Positions 34,901 through 42,200 of a DNA stretch of 64,000 nucleotides are shown here, piece after piece. The position numbers were made by a program, and so were the translations under genes. The DNA is from a virus. The notes beneath the pieces were generated by a model. It was not told the DNA's origin. It was given only the letters and a program-made list of their open reading frames with translations, and ran no database searches. Numbering within the stretch: the first letter of the stretch is position 1; every line of letters begins with the position of its first letter. The DNA is taken from positions 17,269-81,268 of the IMG/VR virus record IMGVR_UViG_3300005533_000009; one strand, written 5' to 3'.

Positions 34901-37065
34901 TATCAGCAGGTACTAGACAGGCTGTTTGCTTCTTTATAACTGATACCGGATATAACACCGCTCCTAATGTACCAGTAACTTTTGACGTAGCTTCGGGAAG
35001 TAACTCGATTGTAGTTAGCAATCTTCCTATAGGACCGCCTAACGTAATTGCCAGAGGTATCGCCATTACAGAGGCAGGGCAAAACGGTGTTCCGGGTGCT
35101 AATTTTTATGTAATTGAAAACGATGTAACTTCTACGATTGGTAATTCGGTGGTTACATTGGCAACATCCACAATTGTACGAGACAACACTACTCAAAGCG
35201 CAACCTTCTCATTCACTGATGCTGTTCTTCTTGAATCGAGAGAGATTGACATACAGGGTGACAACTTATTCAACTTGATTGAACTGGGAAGTTCAGCATG
35301 GTGTGTACCATATAAGAGCAGAATGTTCTACGGTATGCAATTGAATAAAGTACAGGGGTTCACAGCTATGGCATTTGATAGCTACGTAACTCCCGGTCAA
35401 CCTGCTGGTTGGAGTTCTCCCGGCATTGGTGGAACCCTAGTAACAAGTACTGTTACAGGTTTTGCTTATTCTATTAGTAACACTACAGGATCAACCATAG
35501 CTACGGCTGGATTAATTCAGCAGGGGGCTTATCAAGACTATTACGGAGTGCCGATTATAGAGCAGAATACTCTGTATTCAGTGCGAGTAGCGGCTAGAGC
35601 ACCATCAGGAAGTGCGATTGGGACTCTAGTTATAGACTTGTTTGATGGCTCAACGGTGTATGGTTCGTTCACTGTACCATTTTCACAAATGTCAACAATT
35701 ACGCAGGTATTCTCTGGTAGCTTGTTGACCAATCCATTTACTAGTGCGGTTAACCAAGGGGGTGCTCAAAGCACTTCTGGGTCTGTGCCAACAACCCTTG
35801 TTCTAAGAGTATATGCACAGAATCTGGGTAACGGAGCAAACGTAGAAATAGATAGAGTGGAAGTTTATCCGACCGAAACTCCATTTATTGAAGCTCAGGT
35901 TTATGGTTCTTATATTAACCTGCCCGAGTCTATAGACGCAAGTTCTAACGGAGGTATCATTGATACTTCGACCGAAAACAAGCAGCCTGTAACTGGGGCG
36001 TTTGTTATGCATGATCTGTTGTTCTTACTCAAGACTAAGAGCATGTATTCAGTGGAAGACAATGTAAACTCTGAACCCGGAGGTTGGGGATTAAAAGAAG
36101 TAAGTAATAGAGTGGGTTCTATTGGAATTCACGCTTATGATGTTGGTGAAGAGTGGGCGGTTATGGCTTGCCGAGAAGGTATCTTCGGATTCAATGGTGG
36201 ACAACCACAAAAGATGATGCAAGAAATCTGGCAAGTTTGGGAAGCTATTAATTGGGATGCTGGACATACTATCGTGTTAAGAAATGATATTATTAACAAG
36301 CGTATTCTATGTGCTATCCCTCTACCTACCGGAACCAACCCAACTACAGGTGTTAAAACTAAGTCAGTAGCTTGGTTACCTAATGCTACATATAATCCTA
36401 CACCAACCACACCAAACGTTATGCTGTGCTTAAACTATCAAGGTCTAGGCACATTCGAAGAGTTGGTAAGTGGAGCAGAAATGCACACTACCATGTTTGG
36501 TACGCTGGCTGCTGTAGATATGCGTAGAAAATGGACAATTTGGCAAATTCCATCACCTTATATGGACTTTGTAACAAGAAAGAATGGAATCGACGCACCG
36601 TTGTTTATTTGCAATGGTATTGATTCTTCTAAGGTTTATGAGCTAAGTACAGATCAACTCAGTGACGATGGAGTTGCAATCAATAGCTCATACACAACAT
36701 ACGGGTTCGTTAATGCTGAAAAAGCAGCTACAGTACCTATATTTGGATATCATACAAAGAGATACACTATTTTGCAGATTCTGGCTAGTGGAGCAGGAAC
36801 GGCTCAATTGCGTATTCTTCCAAATACGTTGGATGCTCGTTATCCATACACTGTACCTGTTGGTATCACACTAACTAGCCCAGAGCAAGATGATTTCTTT
36901 AGACCTATTAACGTAAAAGGAAACCGTGTATTCGTAGAGACATCTACTAATGCGGTCGGCGCTTGGTTTAGCCAAAGCAAAATAATGTTAACTGGTAAAG
37001 CAGATCATTGGTCAAGTCTCAACCCTACGGGTGGTGGGAACATTGGCATTACATCGTCTTCATAA
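31990..37065 (+). CDS. Very large tail protein (1691 aa)
   Basis: TTG start with SD AGGAGG 8 nt upstream. The N-terminus (ITLAKPEDLPEGASPRCQDV, then GSVHTRPGLLSVY) matches the opening of P22 gp10-like or stabilisation-type tail proteins, which begin with 'lP.gasp..nvd...g.l..RpG'. The C-terminal 350 residues (LLFLLKTKSMYSVEDN; VSNRVGSIGIHAYDV; EIWQVWEAINWDAGH) also fit that family. The middle 1000 residues are Thr/Ser/Gly-rich beta modules. At least three repeats (about 62-130, 564-640, 843-915) share 'V.YgtaTvtYT....P.v...v.v...........NG..vv'. Likely a tail hub enlarged by inserted Ig-like modules. Confidence 0.6.
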   Translation: MGHNLQQLGTAALDMMGGMITLAKPEDLPEGASPRCQDVDFDIGSVHTRPGLLSVYTYATTFNITSVVITYGTATVTYTNSAGTQPVVNEQLLLQGFTGALIFLNGQTVVVESVTATSFTFAITSQDVSLTVVSGATAISLTGQFAGPNVPTLATDISGGSAPWVSPNSILGNTSYASSATGSTVTAPGVPGAAANVDSVRPWTSPSNVFSTSLFATVSLSAGQTSTAILANGVGYAIPSNASVKGISLAFKASTTGVAGSGSINIQLAQNGSPIGTAINVPISNTPNTYTQGSSAYQWGTNLTPDIVNGTAFGILLDAQQGTGSGAFSVNSLTVTVYYTTASSSDALQAQQFVFVIPSTSGISGFGVSFQAYSTTNTSVTVQMLKGGLPVGTAKTQVLTTVPTIYSLGASNDLWGNTWLFSDVNSNQFGIQITASGTGTTFINDVDMLVYITPALVNFNWIKTYEQDDGDINTLALDASGIIWIEDVINNEGALSVALTGILPNSYAKSSTMFDREYICFSNEFIGSDRPRVFDGTSFLPLSMYAPGGQLSVQASSSGTTSNLNLTSYAVTGGVATFQYTGTEPVAGTVYVLTNIIPSAAGSTTDTLINNKPFIILSSGLSPTQFEISVPSHANLGSTPLVSTATAVLAQNFSISSIIQSYRFVSPPPPPTNAGSGSYGTPGTAEGPNPKGKWQQLLQSAGPGSSQPGSVVTVYYANASVGGVGIPGDDNLVEQFNQGIPTYVYITGTGTYNGTWQVTSVGIGIPPGGAGERYFFTFNFTSSTHFVTNSTTGMTYQRSLAVVNTTTGIADLQAGSQVTITGETPAGWNATWTVVQPLNSGSLNITNAAVSGDGSTITFQYNVATGVAPKASEIVKVTNVLVNSGTELNGTYVIQTSTNTSPGSFTVIAPAGATAGESVTQTNAQAVVYGTQFLIDPGSTTVGTTTNPIYGSGTTGTLNVIGATPSGGTQISAGTRQAVCFFITDTGYNTAPNVPVTFDVASGSNSIVVSNLPIGPPNVIARGIAITEAGQNGVPGANFYVIENDVTSTIGNSVVTLATSTIVRDNTTQSATFSFTDAVLLESREIDIQGDNLFNLIELGSSAWCVPYKSRMFYGMQLNKVQGFTAMAFDSYVTPGQPAGWSSPGIGGTLVTSTVTGFAYSISNTTGSTIATAGLIQQGAYQDYYGVPIIEQNTLYSVRVAARAPSGSAIGTLVIDLFDGSTVYGSFTVPFSQMSTITQVFSGSLLTNPFTSAVNQGGAQSTSGSVPTTLVLRVYAQNLGNGANVEIDRVEVYPTETPFIEAQVYGSYINLPESIDASSNGGIIDTSTENKQPVTGAFVMHDLLFLLKTKSMYSVEDNVNSEPGGWGLKEVSNRVGSIGIHAYDVGEEWAVMACREGIFGFNGGQPQKMMQEIWQVWEAINWDAGHTIVLRNDIINKRILCAIPLPTGTNPTTGVKTKSVAWLPNATYNPTPTTPNVMLCLNYQGLGTFEELVSGAEMHTTMFGTLAAVDMRRKWTIWQIPSPYMDFVTRKNGIDAPLFICNGIDSSKVYELSTDQLSDDGVAINSSYTTYGFVNAEKAATVPIFGYHTKRYTILQILASGAGTAQLRILPNTLDARYPYTVPVGITLTSPEQDDFFRPINVKGNRVFVETSTNAVGAWFSQSKIMLTGKADHWSSLNPTGGGNIGITSSS

Positions 37066-37072
37066 ACCCCAA

Positions 37073-37116
37073 AGGAAGGGAGCCTAAAAAGCTCCCTTTC
37101 TATTTTAGGAGAGTAT
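37073..37116 (+). promoter_or_regulatory. Leader I: terminator-like stem with possible SD-pairing loop
   Basis: GGAAGGGAGC/GCTCCCTTTC stem whose loop CCTAAAAA is complementary to TTTTAGG (37103-37109), overlapping SD AGGAGAG. Same architecture as the endonuclease leaders but in front of a structural gene and without the first hairpin. The TTTCTATTTT run also allows a terminator reading. Confidence 0.55.
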
Positions 37117-37755
37117 ATGGCTCAGCAGCACACAAATTTTGAAGCAGGTTCAGAACTTACATACCTATCTCAAAAAGACGCTTATTTAGGAAAGTTCTTG
37201 CGTAGATTAGTAGACGCTATGAATACATCGGCTCAAAATGCGGGAGTTTCGGCTGTTGGTAAGTTTCCTACCCCTCCTCCAGTAGATACAATAGATGTAC
37301 AAGGAACTTTCAGTTCCAACTCGAACACAATTACAACACCTTCAGAAATACTGCACTGGACGTTGACTCATAATCAGCAGATTCACAAGGGTATAAAATA
37401 TTTTACTGAAGTAGATACTGATCCAAGTTTCAGTAACCCTCATGTTATAGATCATGGGACTTCAAGATCAGGATTTTTAACACTGCCTACCATGGATAAT
37501 GATGGTGCAACACAGAATTATTACATGAGAAGTTATGCACAATATCCCGGCAGTGATCCTTCAGAAAAGACAATTTTAGGTGGTACTAACAATCCTACTG
37601 CCATCGTTATGACAGGTACAAGCAAAACTTCCCTGTTAACTTCTAAGGGCAGCGGTACTGCAAAAGCAGATGGTCAGCAAGGTGGTCAAGGTTTAGGTAA
37701 AGTTCTTACTCGTCCTGCAACGGGGCCGAAAAGATCGGTGGTACAGCATTCATGA
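37117..37755 (+). CDS. Structural-region protein (212 aa)
   Basis: No family recognised. The N-terminal helix DAYLGKFLRRLVDAMNTSAQ is followed by a beta region (ILHWTLTHNQQIHKGIKYFTEV...YMRSYAQYP) that resembles a fibronectin-III-like domain, and a Gly/Gln/Lys-rich disordered C-terminus. Probably a tail component, given the large tail gene upstream. Confidence 0.5.
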   Translation: MAQQHTNFEAGSELTYLSQKDAYLGKFLRRLVDAMNTSAQNAGVSAVGKFPTPPPVDTIDVQGTFSSNSNTITTPSEILHWTLTHNQQIHKGIKYFTEVDTDPSFSNPHVIDHGTSRSGFLTLPTMDNDGATQNYYMRSYAQYPGSDPSEKTILGGTNNPTAIVMTGTSKTSLLTSKGSGTAKADGQQGGQGLGKVLTRPATGPKRSVVQHS

Positions 37756-37788
37756 GTGCGTTAGTGCGAGACTATAACCACAAATATT

Positions 37789-37868
37789 CTAAGGCTTAGC
37801 GGCTTTAGATTAGAGGGGGAGGAATGCCATCTACATTCCTCTTTCTCGCCTTTAGATGGAAGGAAAAT
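37789..37868 (+). promoter_or_regulatory. Endonuclease leader H: hairpin plus SD-pairing pseudoknot
   Basis: Hairpin CTAAGGC/GCTTTAG has loop TTAGCG (as in leaders D and F). Main stem GAGGAATG/CATTCCTC surrounds loop CCATCTA. The loop is complementary to TAGATGG (37853-37859), overlapping SD GGAAGG of the gene at 37869. Linker TTTCTCGCCTT is shared with leader G. Confidence 0.78.
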
Positions 37869-38315
37869 ATGAATAAAACAGAGTACATGAAAAAATGGCG
37901 CAAAGAGAATCCAGATTATTTTAAAAATCTTATGAGACGATGGAGAAAAAAGCATCCCATCAAAAATCGTAGAATTTGGAAAAAATCTGCGAAAAAGCAT
38001 AGAAAAAAGCGCCTAATAGCTGCTAAAGAGCGTAGAAAATTAATAAAACATAAAGTATTAAAACATTACGGCAAACATGGAAAATTAATGTGTAAGTGGA
38101 GAGGGTGTTGTATTTCAGATATTGATATGCTTTCTATAGATCATATAAATGACGATGGAGCAAAACATAGAAAGTCTAAATACAAAAGAAGAGATTGGGG
38201 CGGTATAAATTTATATGAGACTCTCGTTAAGAAAGATTTTCCAGAAGGTTATCAAACTTTATGTATGAATCATCAGTTCAAAAAGCAAGCACTAAAAAAT
38301 CTCAAGGAACAATAA
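37869..38315 (+). CDS. HNH homing endonuclease
   Basis: 148 residues from ATG 37869 (SD GGAAGG). A very basic N-terminus (RRWRKKHPIKNRRIWKKSAKK) is followed by the core CKWRGCCISDIDMLSIDHINDDG, GGINLYETLVKKDFPEGYQTLCMNHQFKK. Paralogue of the gene at 7877, with the same H-I-N and N-H residues and Cys spacing. Its 3' end is overlapped by the only ATG-initiated start available to the next gene. Confidence 0.87.
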   Translation: MNKTEYMKKWRKENPDYFKNLMRRWRKKHPIKNRRIWKKSAKKHRKKRLIAAKERRKLIKHKVLKHYGKHGKLMCKWRGCCISDIDMLSIDHINDDGAKHRKSKYKRRDWGGINLYETLVKKDFPEGYQTLCMNHQFKKQALKNLKEQ

Positions 38316-38716
38316 TTAGAGATTACGTTCATGAAACTGATTTTGAAGCAGTAAAGAAAATCCATGATAGCACTGAGATAGACTATCAAATGCCCGACCT
38401 ATCCTCTAAACTTTGGTTGGTTACAAAAGTATTAGAAGTTGATGGAATAGTAAGAACTGCGTTAGGTACTTATATACAAGTAGAATTATACTTGTGGATG
38501 GACAAATCAGATTGGGCCAGCCCTGAAGAAAAGCACCTAGCAATTAAGTTGATTGAAGAAGAAACATTAAACGAAGCGTGGCTTAGAGGGGTAGATCAAG
38601 CCGTATTGTGGTTACCTCCCGGTATGGAACGCTTTGGAAAAAGATTAGAAACAGATTTTGGATTTACACCAGATAGGGATGGGTGGAAGTCGTACTCAAG
38701 ACCCACAAAAATATGA
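38261..38716 (+). CDS. GNAT-like acetyltransferase-type phage protein
   Basis: The recognisable protein begins around IIRDYVHETDFEAVKKIHD (38315 onward) and contains a GNAT-like strand-helix order (TALGTYIQVELYLWM, WLRGVDQAVLWLPPGMERF, LETDFGFTPD). The first 18 residues from ATG 38261 lie inside the endonuclease gene in another frame and look unlike a natural N-terminus. The native start may have been ATA or ATT after SD AAGGAA at about 38306, or may have been lost when the endonuclease inserted. Role in the virion region unknown. Confidence 0.5.
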   Translation: MYESSVQKASTKKSQGTIIRDYVHETDFEAVKKIHDSTEIDYQMPDLSSKLWLVTKVLEVDGIVRTALGTYIQVELYLWMDKSDWASPEEKHLAIKLIEEETLNEAWLRGVDQAVLWLPPGMERFGKRLETDFGFTPDRDGWKSYSRPTKI

Positions 38717-38727
38717 GAGGGAACGAA

Positions 38728-39372
38728 ATGAAAGTAATTACTAAAGCAGTATTTCAAATGACCGAGAACATTGGCGAATATGTTCCCTTATATGAGGAAA
38801 GCTATTCTTACAAGGGAGAAGTAGCTCTATGTGATCGTGCCGCCCAATCTGCGGCTAAGCAAGCTGCTCGAACAGCCAGCGGGGTTGCTGGACAGGATGA
38901 GTCTTTGGCTCAATCACAAGAAGCCCAGTTGGACCCCTTCTTTAGACGTGAGATGGGAGCAGAGCATTACTTTGATCCCAATCAAGTAAACGAAATGCTA
39001 ACTGCTTCACAAGCTGGTACCGGGGCTGCTCAAGGGGCTGAACAAGCTGCTTTGAATAGAAATGCGGCTTCTACCAACAATGCCACTGCTCTAACGAAGA
39101 ATTTAGATGAAATAGCCAGAGATAGAATGAAAGCTAATGCTGGCGCGGCTGAAGGTATTGCTGCACAAGATGTTCTTGGAGCAAAGCAGCTTAATCAGGC
39201 TGGAGCACAAGGCGAAGCTGGTCTGTTTCAAACTGATACCGATGCGGCTCTTAAGGCAATGGGTATCAATACTAACGACATTAATACCCAGCTTGAAGCT
39301 GGCAAGAGTGGTTGGTTGCAGAACACTTTGAATACTGTAAAAACTCTAAGTGGTATGGGAAGACCTAGTTAA
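38728..39372 (+). CDS. Virion-associated protein (214 aa)
   Basis: Start ATG 38728 is chosen by SD GAGGGA; two ATG codons upstream in frame are poorer. It begins MKVITKAVFQMTENIGEYVP, YEESYSYKGEVALC, an opening common to small phage proteins placed before internal virion genes. The rest is Ala/Gln/Asn-rich helix (QSAAKQAARTASGVAGQDES). Possibly an ejected or tail-inner protein; inference. Confidence 0.55.
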   Translation: MKVITKAVFQMTENIGEYVPLYEESYSYKGEVALCDRAAQSAAKQAARTASGVAGQDESLAQSQEAQLDPFFRREMGAEHYFDPNQVNEMLTASQAGTGAAQGAEQAALNRNAASTNNATALTKNLDEIARDRMKANAGAAEGIAAQDVLGAKQLNQAGAQGEAGLFQTDTDAALKAMGINTNDINTQLEAGKSGWLQNTLNTVKTLSGMGRPS

Positions 39373-39383
39373 TTGGAGGAAGA

Positions 39384-42188
39384 ATGCTTTTAAGAAATAA
39401 GATGAAGAGATTACCTGTGTATGATCAGGGTGGTCCTGTTGATCCACAGTATGATTCTCCTCCTGACCCTAATGCAATAGGACAGTATGCTGATCCATCG
39501 GCTGCGAATGCAGTAGCTTCTGCACCTCCAGATCAACAGCCTGAATTGTCTACATGGGGTAACATACAGAATGGTTTAGGTCAAGCTCAGAATATGATGG
39601 GTAGAGTGCTAGGTAAATCACAATCAGGAGAGATTCCTGAAGCTCAAACTCGCATGTATCCTGTAGAAGGTCTTAGTGCAAAAGTATTTGATGATGGTGG
39701 GGTAGTTCAAAAGGATAAAAATACAGACGAAAATTCTATGGGTAATGCTCAATGGTTAGCATACCGTATGAATCCGCTATATCCAGATAGACATCTTGAA
39801 CCCTTTTTACCACCTGATCCAGAAATGCATACTGCGCCTACTGCCGCGCACGCCCAAGATGTAGCGTCACAGTATGGAGATATGGGAACGGTAGCAAGTA
39901 CTGTAGGTCAGCGACCAAGAACCCAAAAAATGAACAGAGATACTGTCCCTATATACGATGACGGTGGGCCTATAAAGAACGATCCTAATGATGGACATCA
40001 TCAATTAGCCATAGTAGAAGACGGAGAAAGAGTATTAACTCCTGAACAAAATCAGCAATATGAGCAAGAACACGCTGCTGTATTTCCTACTATAGGGGCT
40101 GAGAAGCACTTAACACAAACTAATCCTCCAACTGAAGTACAAAATTCAGATGAGCCTCTTCCTGCCGATGTACCAAGAGGTGCTAGAATGAATATTAATC
40201 CTTATGCTGAAGGTACAGCCAAAGGAACAGTTGGTACAGCACCTGATGCTAAAGTAGAGCCTCCTCAAATGAGAACGATGAGTAATACATCCGTTCCACA
40301 AAATAAGATGGCTCCTGTAGAGGGCGCTATGGCTGGTGAAGGTCAACCCGGAGGGGCACCTCCCGGTGGAGAAGGTGGTGGTGGAGCGGGAGAATCAACT
40401 CTTAACCCACTACATACAGCTTCTTCAAGCAATCCACTTCCACATGAAAGAGAATGGCTGGAAGGTGAACGCTCACGCTTGAAGCAAAAGATGATGGACG
40501 CTGCTGAAGGTGTACATAACGGCGGTAAGTTTGATCACGTTGCTTACGGTGAAGCTAAAATGGCTTTGGCCGATTTGAACAGAATGCACCCATGGGGACA
40601 GCCTGAAAATCATCCCGGTATACTGGGAAAGATTGGTCATGGTTTAGGCGTAGCTGGTAACATCGCGGCTGATGCTTTGGTTCCCGGTGTTGCACCGTTT
40701 ATTCCCGGTTCTCGTGCCAACCTAGAACGTCAAGCTGCTCAAGGAGCAGAGGAAGTAGGTATGGGACAAGAAGCCGCTAAGGGTCAAGCTGAGATTCAAT
40801 TGAAGCAAGCTCAAGCGAGAGCTTATGGTTTGCCTAAGTTGGTTCCCGGTCCAGATAGCAGTAGATTGGACCCTGAAACAGGCACTAGACAGAAGCAGTA
40901 TAAGTATCCTGATGGTAGACTTGTTTGGGTTACTGAGGGTGAACTTCCTCCTCTAGAAGAAGAGGCATTTCCTCAGGGAGTTTCACAAGAAGCTCCTCCA
41001 GTAAGAACAAATGAACCTAATCCAGTGGTTAATGGTCAGGTTTCACAAACTCCTACTACTCAAGCACCACCTCAAGAACAGGTACTACCACAGCAAGGAT
41101 TACCACAGCAACCACAAAAACCTGCGGCTCCTCCTGTAGCACCTAAACCTGCTGCTCCTGTTAAAACACCTAGATATGTTTATGGCAGTGGTAAACCTGA
41201 AACTACTACTCCTTCTCCTGAAGACATAGCGATTACAAAATCTGCTATTCAGGATGCTCCGTTTTTACCTGCTCAAGTTAAGGATGATTTCTTAAAGGTA
41301 TTAGACAACAATCCTTCTCAAGCTACTCTAAACAGACTGCATGAACATATTAACAAATTAGAAAGTGAAAGCAGAGCCAAAAGCCAAGAGGATTTCCAGC
41401 ACGAGATGGAAAAAACTCGTATGGAAATAGCTAAGATGATGGCTGATGCACATTTGTTAGAGATGCAACAGAAAGCTGCTTTAACTCAACAAACTGCTCG
41501 TACTACCGCAGACCAAGCTCGTCTCCAAGACTATTCTCAGCAAGAATATGATACATACATGAGAAATTGGCAACGTAGCACGACTCCGGGGCAATATGCT
41601 AAAGATGTGGCCTTGATTACAGATCAAGTTAACGCTGAAAAATCTAATCCCGGCCATTTATTTTCATATATAGCACCACTACTTTCAACTACCCCTGCGG
41701 GGGCAGCTACAGTAGTGGGAGCGGAAGCTTTGGCTGGTGCTTTAGCTGGGCCTGTTAGCGGGGCTCTGGATACTCTTAAGAAGAGAGGTCTTTCAGACCA
41801 AGCGTATCGTGCAATGCAAGCTTATTACAACGCATTGCCGGGACGTATGGCATATGAAATGAGTTCAGCAGGTGTTAAAGCTGGAGCTATGCGTTCTCAG
41901 CTATTGATATCTAAGGTACTAAATACGGTTCCACCTCCAAATACACCTCCTGCACAATGGAGCAATGCATTTGGACAGTATTACAAACCTATGCATACTT
42001 TTATTGAACGTATGGTTAGTGGTATGCCTGTAGGAAAAGACTATACCCCTCAGACAAGAGAGGATGTATATGGCCCTCCTTCAGAAGGGCATTATAACCA
42101 CATTGCTAGAAATAAAACTACTAAAGAGCCTGCATATTCATACGACGGTAAAACATGGTATGATGCAAAAGGTAATAAATTACAGTAA
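39384..42188 (+). CDS. Putative internal virion protein (934 aa)
   Basis: SD GGAGGAAG, ATG 39384. Pro/Gln/Ala/Glu-rich. Three copies of a short motif VYDQGGPV, VFDDGGVV and IYDDGGPI occur in the first 200 residues, then AIVEDGERVLTPEQNQQYEQ, a segment seen in phage virion proteins. The centre is a low-complexity Pro/Gln stretch (about 545-600), followed by a long helical region and a C-terminus with a hydrophobic AAAGATVV-like segment (APLLSTTPAGAATVVGAEAL). The size and composition fit proteins ejected with DNA by short-tailed phages. Enzyme domain not seen. Confidence 0.5.
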   Translation: MLLRNKMKRLPVYDQGGPVDPQYDSPPDPNAIGQYADPSAANAVASAPPDQQPELSTWGNIQNGLGQAQNMMGRVLGKSQSGEIPEAQTRMYPVEGLSAKVFDDGGVVQKDKNTDENSMGNAQWLAYRMNPLYPDRHLEPFLPPDPEMHTAPTAAHAQDVASQYGDMGTVASTVGQRPRTQKMNRDTVPIYDDGGPIKNDPNDGHHQLAIVEDGERVLTPEQNQQYEQEHAAVFPTIGAEKHLTQTNPPTEVQNSDEPLPADVPRGARMNINPYAEGTAKGTVGTAPDAKVEPPQMRTMSNTSVPQNKMAPVEGAMAGEGQPGGAPPGGEGGGGAGESTLNPLHTASSSNPLPHEREWLEGERSRLKQKMMDAAEGVHNGGKFDHVAYGEAKMALADLNRMHPWGQPENHPGILGKIGHGLGVAGNIAADALVPGVAPFIPGSRANLERQAAQGAEEVGMGQEAAKGQAEIQLKQAQARAYGLPKLVPGPDSSRLDPETGTRQKQYKYPDGRLVWVTEGELPPLEEEAFPQGVSQEAPPVRTNEPNPVVNGQVSQTPTTQAPPQEQVLPQQGLPQQPQKPAAPPVAPKPAAPVKTPRYVYGSGKPETTTPSPEDIAITKSAIQDAPFLPAQVKDDFLKVLDNNPSQATLNRLHEHINKLESESRAKSQEDFQHEMEKTRMEIAKMMADAHLLEMQQKAALTQQTARTTADQARLQDYSQQEYDTYMRNWQRSTTPGQYAKDVALITDQVNAEKSNPGHLFSYIAPLLSTTPAGAATVVGAEALAGALAGPVSGALDTLKKRGLSDQAYRAMQAYYNALPGRMAYEMSSAGVKAGAMRSQLLISKVLNTVPPPNTPPAQWSNAFGQYYKPMHTFIERMVSGMPVGKDYTPQTREDVYGPPSEGHYNHIARNKTTKEPAYSYDGKTWYDAKGNKLQ

Positions 42189-42200
42189 GGAGAACATAGG

